DNA from: Sabellastarte sp. h YS-2021 | Taxonomy: Eukaryota; Annelida; Polychaeta; Sabellida; Sabellidae | NCBI GenBank assembly: GCA_964017235.1 | Contig: OZ024933.1 | Location: forward strand, 94,393,432-94,457,431 | Length of the DNA stretch: 64,000 bases | Direction of reading: 5' to 3' | Part shown: in pieces, positions 54,602 to 64,000 of the stretch | How positions within the stretch are numbered: the first letter of the stretch is position 1 | Layout: each line of letters begins with the position of its first letter | Position numbers and translations under genes: made by a program | Notes under the pieces: generated by a model | Database searches by the model: none | Seen by the model: only the letters and a program-made list of their open reading frames with translations | What the model was told of the DNA's origin: nothing

Positions 54602-56584
54602 CAAGAGTGTGGTAATTGTGTCTATTTGTCAGTCCATGTACAAAACTCAAAAACTATACATCAGATCTGGGTGATATTTTTACAAGAGGTGCAGTCCAAC
54701 TGTGGCTTAGACCTCCTCAAAGTTCGTCTGGATCTATATTGCGAATTCAGAATTGGTTTTTGTGATTTGTGATTTTCAGCAGTACCTGAAGGGTTTGTGT
54801 GTTTCCAGGCACTGTTTATTTCCGAATTAGTTATGGACTGTTTGGTGTTCCAACATACCACGAGAAAAACAAAATAATTGTGATAAAATTGTGCAATATT
54901 AGCATTTCTATGAATGAAGTTAAGTGAAGGTACGTTTTCATGATTTACCTATTGTCATGCATAAGCATATTAGATTAAAGGTATCTGAAATGAATATTCA
55001 AAGATAAATCATATAACACAAATGAATATTTAAACACAGTTTTTTATATCCCGCTTCAGCTTTATTGAATGGGGAAATTACAAACTATATTTATTAAGTA
55101 AATCAAAAGAAAACCATTTCTGTATCAGATATGTACTATTTTGGTTTCTTAGAAAGAAATATCTGAATAAAAATTAAGGTAAATACCAACAGGCTATATG
55201 TATATACATGTAACAATAAATATGTAAAATCAGTAAATACACATAATTACAGAAATTATTATTGTTTACTGATTTCAGAACCATCAATTGTAAAATAGTT
55301 TGATCTTTGTGTTTACATTAAACATTAAAGTAAGTTTCAACAAACAAAATTTATATTCCGTATATTTACATCACAAAATAAAGTAAATTCAGATGATCTA
55401 TATGGCTATATATGATATGACAGAACTAAAATGCTGACTGAATTTGAAATTCTCCCAACACAGAGGTCTCTTGACAAACTACCAATCCTTATATTTCATT
55501 TGTTTGGAGGTATTTTAAATTCTGTCAACAGAATTTCAAATTCTGCTGACAGAATTTAAAATCCTGGTGATGAAACTTGAAATGTTATAAAATGGATAAA
55601 AGATTATGTATTAAGTATTTTAGTGCACTTAATATGCCTGTTTGACTGTGTTACTTAGTGCTAATACAGAAATGAAGTGCAATGAAGCTCTGATTGGTTT
55701 TTGATTTTATATCTATAATTTCTGGATATACTGATTTTCATATTTTTTTACTGTAACATAAATATGTGTAAAGATATAGAGTAAGAAATCTAAAATTCGA
55801 CACATATCTGAAATTCACCACATGTAAAAATACTAATAAAATAAATGAATTGTGGTGAGATTTGTTGACTGTATAGTAAATTGAGGCTTTTGGAACTGAA
55901 AAATACCAATTTTTGGACAAAAACATCATTTTCTACATAAAATTAACTAAGCTTTTAGAGGTGGCGAATTTTAGATTCCTGGCGAATTTTAGATTTCCTA
56001 CTCTAAATGTACAGTAGACATTAAAGGTTTTGAAAGCATGGGCGATACAGAGTGCAGCACTGGTATTTCCAATTTCTAAAGTGTGTGGCCTGCTTGGTCA
56101 AAAACTATATTGACACAAACCCTAAGCAAAAATGAAAATTGGTTTATTGAAACTGCATTAAAGCAAGTATTTTGTATGCTTGTCACTGATGTGGTGAAAG
56201 TTAATTGTGATTGTTCAAGACCCATAATATAAAAGGGGGAAACATTTTGGCAAGATTTGTTTATAAGTTAGCTTAATTTTTTACCGGATAAAAAAAAAAA
56301 AGTGTTGTATTTCACAAAATTTATATGCATTTATTTTTGTGTCGATGAAGTATTAGCCATTGCAAAGCCTGAAATAACATTTTCAACAATCAGTTCTTAA
56401 ATTTCCTTTCTGGAATTTATCATTTCTACTACAACGAAATGAAAAGCAGAATATATCAACTGGTTTGGTAATCTGTATACATCTTTGATGTTCAGTTTAT
56501 GTTTTGAGCCTTGTTATGTTATTACAGTTAAGCTGTTGTGCAAATCAGCTTGGCATAAGTTTACTAGACCTTGTAATGGGCCAT
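54602..56584. other. AT-rich non-coding DNA
   Basis: No gene. Small local repeats near 55515-55560 (AAATTCTGTCAACAGAATTT type, itself palindromic). Short open frames are not convincing. Confidence 0.5.
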
Positions 56585-56765
56585 AGTCAGGTAAGACAAT
56601 ACTCCCTACCCTCCACCTCTCAGGCCCTTGCCATTGTTGCCTGACGGTTTGTAATCCAGAATCTCAACCAACTAGTGTGCACTGCTTTCCTACATCCGAC
56701 AGTTAGCTGTCTTACTACACTCTACACAGTGTGACAAGACCAATGTTAAACCCCAAACAGTTAAT
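56585..56765 (+). mobile_element. Degenerate S1 SINE
   Basis: Recognisable by order of motifs rather than identity: CCTCCACCTCTCAGGCCC, GTTTGTAATCCAGAATCTCA, ACCAACTAG, CTGCTTTCCTACATCC, and GTTAAACCCCAAACAG at the end. Confidence 0.6.
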
Positions 56766-56781
56766 CACTTCAGCTACTCAC

Positions 56782-57002
56782 GGAGATAGACTGTCAGTTT
56801 CCTCAAGTCCATCCCAGAGAGAGGCCATTGGAATGGAACAGGTTCTTCTTAATGTTAGATCTGAATGGACGATTTCTCAAGGAGATAGACTGTCAGTTAC
56901 CTTAAGTCCATCCCAGAGAGGGCCATAGGTGTGGTTATAACACAAGCTGCACCATTGGAATGGAACAGGTTCTTCTTAATGTTAGATCTGAATGGACGAT
57001 TT
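56782..57002 (+). repeat. Tandem duplication, about 100-120 bp
   Basis: Two copies beginning GGAGATAGACTGTCAGTT (56782, 56881) and ending GAATGGACGATTTC. The second has an extra stretch of about 25 bp near 56926-56955. Frames through it are repeat by-products. Confidence 0.85.
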
Positions 57003-57529
57003 CATGTTTTAGGATCCGACCCAAGACTTATTTCTTTAGACTAGTATACCCACGACCATGGTTTTTCTCCCCTGGCAGGCACTTACTGGGTTACAACTTG
57101 TGCTTGGTCTGGGACTGTCACTTTTTGGATTCCAGCACATTAGAGGATCTTCATCAGTTTTGCACTTTATTAATGTTTCTATTGTTATTATTATTCTATT
57201 ATTATAACTACCTAAATGCTGTATTGTAATTTAGTATTACAGTTTTAATCCCGCATGTGTTTTCAAGACACCCTGAATTATGGCAAAATTCTCATTGGTT
57301 CTCATTTATCCCACATTTTTACCACGCAGAATGTTTGAAAATTACTCAACATTTTGTTTCCGCAAATTTGAGGGAAGAGTATTTTACATATCTCAGCCAA
57401 ATTTTGGGACAGAGACTTACTGTATTTACAGCCTGTATGGGATTGCTTCTCTGCCACATACAAACATATTTTCAGGGGCAGTTATCATTAGTGTTTCTAT
57501 GTCAAAGTTTTTCAGAGAAGTGTGTACAT
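57003..57529. other. Non-coding or decayed LINE flank
   Basis: Overlapping open frames (57257-57664, 57280-57603) have no clear family before about 57530. This may be a degraded upstream part of the LINE that follows. Confidence 0.4.
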
Positions 57530-58165
57530 GTATCTCTCTTAACTTTGGGTTTGGTGAGCAGCAGATTGGATTATTGCAATTCACTGTTCTTATCGCTCAC
57601 TGATTTAGAGTTAAGGAGTTTGCAGCTAGTTCCTCTAAATTCTCTCACATTGCCCCACAACTAAAAAACTCCATTGGCTCCCAGTCAGGTACAGGGTACA
57701 ATTTAAAATTGGCCTCATCACATACAAAATTCTCAACCAAGGTCAGTCAGTTTACCTAACAGAATTAATTCGCCCCTACACCTCTTCAAGAAATACAAGG
57801 CGAAGCACCCCCAAACTCAAGTTCCTTCAAACCCCCACTTTTGACCGTAGAGTTCACAAATCAATCAAAACACTTGTCTGTTTCCTTCAGTCACTATGCC
57901 CCAGTCCTTTGGAACTCTTTTCCCTTTCATGTAAGAAACAGTCCCTCTGTTGTATCTTTTAGGAAACACCTGAAGACCCACCTATTCAACTCTAGTTTCC
58001 CAACTTAGTCTTCTTCCCTCCTGGTCACGCCTACAATTCTGGATTACTGACCCTGAACAACACATCGACTCTCCCTATGATAATGATTTTGTTCAACTGG
58101 CGCACTGAGTTCCCCTTTGTGGGGAAGATATTGCACCTGCAAAGCAGTACATTAGATTAGATTAA
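57530..58165 (+). pseudogene. CR1/L2-type LINE 3' fragment
   Basis: C-terminal end of a LINE reverse transcriptase across two or three frames: SRLDYCNSLF, KKLHWLPVRYRVQFKIGLIT, YLTELIRPYTSSRNTR and WNSFPFHVRNSPSVVSFRKH. These blocks are typical of CR1/L2-clade ORF2 C-termini. The 3' end carries ATTAGATTAGATTA. 5' truncated and frameshifted, hence inactive. Confidence 0.88.
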
Positions 58166-59684
58166 ACAATACTAAATAGCAAGTGAATTTTATGCCCAGG
58201 TGGGTAAAACTGTCTAAATGGGAAATTGATGTGGGTCATCATCACTGTTAACCCCACTTGTGGCTTCAAGACATCCTGAATTATACACATTATACATTGA
58301 CTTTGAAAGTAGTAAGATAAACTTTCTCATGGAATTGTACAAATAAAACATGCATGTGATTTGAGCATGAACTGAGTTATGCTATATAGGTAGTCATGAT
58401 TTGCTGTAACACTGTGACGTATTGAGTGAATGTGTTATGTATTGTGATTCCAAATAAAATGATAAAATATACAATTTTTTCATTGATTTTGTTGCTGACA
58501 TATGGCTGTGGGCTTGTGCTGTTGTGCCAAACTCTCATTTTTAACTCAAAGGTCAAGACAAGAGGTTTCACTGAATCACAGGTCTTGCTGTTAGCTGGGT
58601 TAAAACACATGATCACTGAATGACAAACTTGTTAAACTCTTGGCCACTTAAGCATCTCGTACTCTAATATCCCAGTCACACTACAAACAGGATTTCCAGC
58701 AATTTAAGGTGCCAGAAAAAGAAAGGCAGAATGCTGTGCCTGCTGTAAAATGCAGCCAGACACCTCTAGCTTCCTCCACCAAGGTGGTCTTGTTTTCATG
58801 ACTTTATTAGCAGGATTACACAAGTACTGCTGGTTGAAACTTCTTGATCAAAAAATTCAAAAGATGGATCTTGGTGCGGCTTAGATCTCATTAAATTTTG
58901 AGGGTGATCTGGATCACGAACTAGATACAAATAATCTGGAGTTTCCCATTGACTTATTGTGATATGCCTTGGTGGAGGTCTGCACTCTCCAAGTGCTCTT
59001 GTTACAGTTTTGCAACAGAAGGGAATTAGAGTTGGGGAGGACAATGGCCACAGTTGGACACTGAAAAAATAAAAACACTGAAAAGTTCCGGGAATGTTAC
59101 AGTAAACATAAAACTTGATTGGAGACAAAGGAAGATCTAGGGTACAGCAGAATTAGCATGAAATACAGAAGAAAAGTTAGAGAAATTATGCACCACTTTG
59201 CCGTTCAGGGTTAACTGACGGAAGTCTGACAGTACACAGATTAATGAGGCATTATAAAGTATCTCTATACTTGTTCGAAATATAGTCTGCATTGTGATTG
59301 GGGCATTGCATTAGAATCAAAACCTTAAGCCACATTTTAAAATAACAGCACAGAGTATGGATAAGTCTGCCTATCAATGCATCAGTGATGCAAATCCCAC
59401 AAGCCAAATCCCCCTTCAGATGTTTTGAAACTGCTTAAATTGTCTTTAAAACTTTCTAAGTCCTGAGAAATTAGTATGTGGTCCTTGGTGCGAGAAAGTT
59501 TGACGTGCAGTGATTTCTGGTGCAGATTCTGGACTTTTATATAAGAAACCATAAAAGAGCCAAAGGAAATAATATTTAAGGTCACCGTACATGAGGAAAC
59601 TTAATCTTCTTTCAGTGAAGGGACCTTAAAAGTAAAGAAGCGTTAGTAAAATGAAGCCAGGAGTTGTTACACTACCATACTTTC
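58166..59684. other. Non-coding DNA, no recognised feature
   Basis: No gene or repeat I can support. Open frames of 60-110 codons occur on both strands (58426, 58377, 58796, 59382) without family resemblance or splice context. The sequence near 58660-58800 and 58860-58990 has CTTAGATCTC motifs also seen near 54700. Confidence 0.45.
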
Positions 59685-60460
59685 AACACTATTGGTCACA
59701 TTACGATGGGTAGTTTTATGGGCACTGGGCCTGTATTCACGAAAGGTCTTAGACTTAGCCAGGTCTTAGGCTTCAATCTAGTCTTAAAGTTAAGACTTTT
59801 GTCTCAGCTAAGTTTTGTCTTAAAACTGTATTCACAAAGGGTGACTTAGCTAAGTCCAAGATTATCAAATAACCACGGTGGTTTTCTGTGTCATGTGACC
59901 TTTCTTTTCTATTCAAACTATACTATCGGTGACATATATCCTTCATTAAATGCATTTTATCTAAGGAAAAGTGCTGTTTTGAAATGGAAAACCTTATTAC
60001 CACATATAAACTTCCAAAGACTGCTTTAGTGAGATGTTCTGTATAATTATACTTTATTTACAGCTATTTCAAATTTTGAAGTGGAGAAAGCCTATGGCAG
60101 CCATATTTAAGTCCTCTTTACAAAATTTAAGCCCAGTACCAACCAGTCTTAAAGTTGAGCCCTTGGCTAAGCCTAAGACCAGTCTTAAATTCTTTGTGAA
60201 TACCACTAAGCTGAAGACAAAAGTTTTAGCAGGTTTTGGGAAGAAACTTGAGACAAAAGTCTCAACTTTAAGCCTAAGCCCTGGCTAAGACCTTTCGTGA
60301 ATACGGGCCCAGGAAACCAGTACATGCAGTTGGTCTAAGTTCTATATTGTAAACTGCTGACCATCAGTAAACAACCACCAAATTTCCCACATGGGGTACG
60401 GGGTTTGAACCGTAGATGTCAAAGGTGAAGCTACATGTGTTACTACACCACCTGCTATAT
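59685..60460 (-). mobile_element. S1 SINE (-) split by a MITE
   Basis: The left part (59685-59721: GGTCACATTACGATGGGTAG) and right part (60312-60460: GGAAACCAGTACATGCAGTT, then GGGGTTTGAACC) are consecutive in intact S1 copies. They are separated here by the MITE at 59722-60311. Confidence 0.8.
59722..60311. mobile_element. Palindromic MITE inserted in the S1 SINE, about 590 bp
   Basis: Long inverted termini: GGGCCTGTATTCACGAAAGG and, at the right, the complement CCTTTCGTGAATACGGGCCC with one change. Repeated GTCTTAGAC/AAGACTTTTGTCTC motifs follow. No clear target duplication. The 84-codon frame 60034-60288 lies inside it and is not a gene. Related to 41580-42135. Confidence 0.85.
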
Positions 60461-60971
60461 TTGTATACAAAGTTAAGCCCAAGACTTGGTTAATACATTT
60501 GGTAAATACCGCTCTGTTCTTCATTGAGGCTTCATGAAGGCCACAATTCTGTGGTAGTATAACATCACTTTATGTACTTTGGACGAGTACGTTATTATCA
60601 CTATTTAAATATTATCACCCACTCATGTCTTTCCCCTCAAGCTTTTGTGTGTTTTGAAGAAATTGGCCTGTTAAACATTGTGGATGATAGATTAAAAAAC
60701 CGTCAGGAGGCATATACAGAATGAAGGTGAACAATATAATGCGAATGCTAGGTTTGTCGTCTTGACTAGCAACACTTGTATCTTTAAATCAAATTTTCAA
60801 TTGTGATGCATTTTCCATAAAGTAACTTTTCATTAACTTCCCCTCTTAGATTGAACATACCCCAGTTATATGGGTCAAATGTAGTACTCGAATACGTTTT
60901 TATTTTTCATGTTTACTTAATGAAAATACAACAAAAGTATATGCATCTTTTAACGGAGTGGTTATTTACCC
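60461..60971. other. Non-coding DNA
   Basis: Nothing recognised. Confidence 0.45.
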
Positions 60972-61450
60972 AACAATAACCAAGTTCTTGTGCTGCTTCA
61001 CAGTGCAAACCCATGCTACGGTTTCCTTAAAATCTGCTTCACAATGCCTTGGATACGGACCTGTGCTGTAAAAGGTACTGATATCGAGTGGACAACTATT
61101 GAGTGCACACTACCTTGGGTAATGAGAAATTGGGTAGGCTGTAAAAAATTTGGAGTTGTAGTCTACACTAGCAGTGATATAGATCTTGTGTGCACAACCA
61201 CTGGGTACACTAAACCAATATCACTGCCAGTGTGCACAACCGCTCCGTATGCTAGTAGTGAAATGGATTGTGTACACACCGCCACTAGATAAGCCAGCAA
61301 TGATATTGATCTTGGGCATTGTGACGCAATCAGGTTTTAAGGAAATTTTTGACATAGTCAGAAATGGGCCAAGGATCACTCTCTGAATTAAATTTATTTA
61401 CCTTAGCATGGGTTTGCACTGTGAAACAGCAGAAGAACTTGGTTATTGTT
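60972..61450. mobile_element. TIR element with internal minisatellite, about 480 bp
   Basis: Inverted termini of about 47 bp: left starts AACAATAACCAAGTTCTTGT and the right (61404-61450) is its near-complement, including CACAGTGCAAACCCATGCTA. The interior (about 61080-61320) contains units of the 42-bp minisatellite that also fills 61510-61960. No transposase and no clear target duplication. Confidence 0.82.
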
Positions 61451-61509
61451 ACATTCTGACAATTTTTATAAAGGACCTGTCAGAAATAAGCTAAGGGAGA
61501 ATTGATTAA

Positions 61510-61960
61510 AATTGGGGTACACTAGCAGTGATATTGTGTACATAGCCATTGGGTATGCTAGCACTGATAAAGATCTTGTGAACACAACCGTTGGGTACGC
61601 CAGACGGATATCACTGCTAGTGTACCCAACCTTTGGGTACACTAGAAGCGAAATACATCATGCGTACACAACCGTCGGGTACACTAAGAATGCTATTGAT
61701 CTAGGGTGCACAACCATTGGGAACATAGGGTTCACTGCCTTGAGTGCAGGGTAGTTGGGTATGCCAGAAGTGTACATACATAGCCGCTGAGTACACTAGC
61801 AGCAATATAGATCTTGCATACACAACCGTTGGGTACGCTAGACCAGTATCACTGCTAACTTACACAACCGTTGGGTACGCTAGCAGTTAAATAGATCTTG
61901 CGTACACAGCCGTTGAGTACTCTAGCAGTGAAACTGATCTAGCATACACAGCCGTTGGGT
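61510..61960. repeat. 42-bp minisatellite
   Basis: About ten imperfect units with the core CAACCGTTGGGTACGCTAGC followed by AGTGATATTGATCTTGCGTA-like sequence. Some units are inverted (GATATCACTGCTAGTGTACC). Open frames through it read repetitive Ser/Thr/Gly/Tyr peptides and are not genes. Confidence 0.85.
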
Positions 61961-61999
61961 AAATATCCTCTACCCCTTTTCTAATTAGTAGATCAAAGT

Positions 62000-62145
62000 T
62001 CCAAGTTGGGGTTTCACGTCCCATTCAACAGCCAGTGTCATATTTGGATAGGTCCCCAGCATTGTCATTTGTGAGAGTCGAACCCACACAGAGGTGACTG
62101 ATGGTAATTAGATGCCAGCTTGCTAACCATTAGGTCACAGAGAAA
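62000..62145 (-). mobile_element. tRNA-derived SINE, different head from S1
   Basis: On the - strand: TGACCTAATGGTTAGCAAGC (A-box region) and GTGGGTTCGACTCTCAC (B-box region), followed by a body that ends GACGTGAAACCCCAACTT. It is not a functional tRNA: no cloverleaf can be completed. Confidence 0.7.
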
Positions 62146-62404
62146 ATCTTTTAATTGTAGAAGTCAGTTTACAATGGTTAGGTGAATATTTGCCATTCTA
62201 AACATAACTGCAAAGATAAGAAAACAAACTTGAGGTAAAATGTATATATTTTAAAAGAAATGTATCAAAGCAAGTAACTTGTGTTTCATCAACTATAATA
62301 TAACTATCAATAAAATCCCGATGGCATGAGGCATATCTGTTGTGGATAAAATATACATAAAACCTTATAAACATAACAACACCAACTACATTTTTCAACC
62401 TGAA

Positions 62405-62520
62405 TAACTAAGATCTACAGAACCCATATGCCTCCCACCTCTGAATTCTGCGGTTCAAACCCCGGACCCTATGTGGGAAAGTTGGCAATTGCTTACTGAT
62501 GGTTGGCGGTTTACAATATG
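62405..62520 (+). mobile_element. S1 SINE fragment
   Basis: Contains GCCTCCCACCTCTGA, GCGGTTCAAACCCCGGACCC and GGCGGTTTACAATATGCAG. The 3' half is missing. Confidence 0.8.
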
Positions 62521-62604
62521 CAGTGTGGCTTTATAAAAGTTATCAGAATGAAAAGAGGCTCCTCAAACTGTAAAATGATAGTAGCATCCTAAAATATATT
62601 TTGT

Positions 62605-62619
62605 GGTAAGTACAATTAC
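62605..62619. repeat. Target-site duplication, left copy
   Basis: GGTAAGTACAATTAC, identical to 62821-62835; it brackets the SINE between. Confidence 0.95.
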
Positions 62620-62820
62620 TTGTTTATTTGGGGTTTTACGTCGCTTTCAACACTGTACAGGTCATATCACGACGGGTAGTTGGAAGGGCAGAGGAAACCA
62701 GTACATATAGTTCGCTAGGGTTCTGTACTGTAAACTGCCGACCGACGGCAAGCAACTACCAGGTTTCCCACTTACGGCCATGACGGGGATCGAACCCCGG
62801 CCGCAGAGGTGGGAGGCGAG
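62620..62820 (-). mobile_element. 5'-truncated S1 SINE with perfect 15-bp duplication
   Basis: The - strand element begins at CTCGCCTCCCACCTCTGC, so it lacks the A-box half of the tRNA-like head. It includes GGGGTTCGATCCCCG, the S1 body and the AAATAAACAAGT tail. Truncation at the 5' end together with a long target duplication indicates LINE-type target-primed reverse transcription. One of the best-preserved S1 copies here. Confidence 0.95.
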
Positions 62821-62835
62821 GGTAAGTACAATTAC

Positions 62836-63349
62836 ATCCATAGAACTTGTTATATGGCAATAAAATTAACGCTGCCGAAAAGTGGACAGCATTTTGCCAG
62901 TTATTTTACACTGTTCACAAAAAAGTTACAAAGACTGTTTAACACTTTTGTAATATCCTGACGTATATCAGTTCTATTAATCAGAAGGCTGTGAGATCGA
63001 GACACAACAGAACCAGTCAATTATTTCTCTTCCAACTGCACTTTGCATACAATAAGTAAAGCTAAAGACCAATTCTAGCATATGATGAAGTTATAAATAG
63101 TATTTATATTGACCATAAACACAGTTTAGAGAACATACAGCTCTTTGCATCAGTCAGATCCAGTTTGTTAGGCATATTTTTGACTGACATAAACCTTTTT
63201 ATTTATCTTTATAATGCTTTATACTGTCAGTTTTAAAACATATTGCACACTTTTCTATGCTGTTTTGTTCCTTCAGTATCACGGTAGATGTTAGTTTTAA
63301 ATGAAGTAGAAATTGGCGAAACGCTGTCCACTGTGAAATTCTGTCCCCT
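62836..63349. other. Non-coding DNA
   Basis: Nothing recognised. Confidence 0.45.
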
Positions 63350-63443
63350 CCTGTACAGAACATTGACTACTAAACTATCCCTCATGATCTGAGCTATTCA
63401 GTGTTGAAAGCGATGTTAAAGCCCAAGTAAATAAATAAATACA
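63350..63443 (+). mobile_element. S1 SINE 3' fragment
   Basis: Contains TACAGAACATTGACTACTAA and the family 3' end GTTGAAAGCGATGTTAAAGC, then CCAAGTAAATAAATAAAT. Confidence 0.7.
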
Positions 63444-64000
63444 GAACCAATATTTATCAATATCTTCAGGATTACTCACTGAGTGATTTGAATCAAAGTT
63501 TTCTGGCTTTTTTGAAAGACAAAAGTCATAAGTGTCAGCAATATCATTTTGTATGCTGAGTGACAGTGAAAACATCCAACACATAAGTGGTTGATAAAAC
63601 ATGAATATTGAAAGACACATACATACCAACAACACCACAAGATAGTCTGATATGGTCTGATAACTAGAAAGCAATGGTAAAGACCTCCAGAAGGGTGCAT
63701 TTTAAAAAATGCTGCATTTTTTTCTCTTTTTTTTTCTGTAACTAGAATATGATCAGGATAAAATGTAATCGCTCCTTCAATTGGACAGATCCTACCCACA
63801 TAAAAACATTAATGAAGATCTGCTCTTTACATTAGAAGTAACATCAACCAGAAAAGTTGAAGCCACTGAAATACACTGAAAATTATGGAGTTTTTTTTTT
63901 GGTAAATGCAATGTGATGTGGATCTTTCCCAAACTTTTATCGCTCTGTAGTTTGGTCAGGCCCCACCAATATACAAAAATTTAGTAATATACATTCATTA
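63444..64000. other. Non-coding DNA to the window end
   Basis: Short open frames on the - strand (63674-63375, 63799-63476) overlap and have no recognisable family. Not called. Confidence 0.4.

Noticed and set aside
60034..60288. 84-codon + strand frame
   Set aside because: Inside the palindromic MITE and made of its inverted terminal motifs.

Overview
The window looks like nuclear DNA of a metazoan, most probably a marine bivalve or other mollusc. It is AT-rich and intron-bearing, has only one convincing host gene, and is packed with nested, decayed repeats: DIRS-like retroelements, CR1/L2-type LINE tails, tRNA- and 5S-headed SINEs, many hAT-like MITEs with clean 8-bp target-site duplications, and long tandem arrays inside hairpin-ended elements that recall molluscan pearl/HINE elements. 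The taxonomic call is inference from repeat style; nothing here names a species.

Host gene. A multi-C2H2 zinc-finger protein lies on the + strand. I reconstruct eight coding exons between 30783 and 48127 with GT-AG junctions whose phases all match, giving 3792 nt (1263 residues plus stop) and about 33 zinc fingers. The first 18 fingers are five copies of a three- or four-finger module with an unusually short linker between its first two fingers. The 17-kb locus is mostly intron, and the introns are filled with mobile elements. One SINE insertion duplicated the 5' splice site of exon 4.

Layout. 1-2320: SINE tail, a small tandem duplication and unremarkable DNA. 2321-7565: a decayed DIRS-like element (+) with inverted termini, gag-like, RT, RNase H and tyrosine recombinase remnants, and a small MITE inserted in it. 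7846-8926: 5'-truncated LINE (-). 9348-10156: palindromic MITE built of 21-bp units. 10677-11056: 5S-headed SINE. 12839-17914: a second DIRS-like element (-) with an exact 983-bp internal duplication series. 18679-21722: several inverted-repeat pairs nested inside each other. 21896-23328: tandem repeats and two hAT-like MITEs. 24361-28908: two hairpin-ended tandem-array elements. 29599-30178: two SINEs. 30783-48127: zinc-finger gene with repeat-filled introns. 48198-48586: hAT-like MITE in the probable 3' UTR. 50414-53644: another array element with a unit of about 350 bp. 54355-64000: SINEs, a CR1/L2-type LINE 3' end, a MITE inside a SINE, and a 42-bp minisatellite with a TIR element.

The most interesting unexplained signal is the recurrent architecture at 24.4, 27.2, 32.2, 34.2, 45.7 and 50.4 kb: a terminal hairpin, a conserved lead-in, a tandem array with its own period (133 to about 350 bp), then an inverted copy of the hairpin stem, in three cases followed by a second hairpin.
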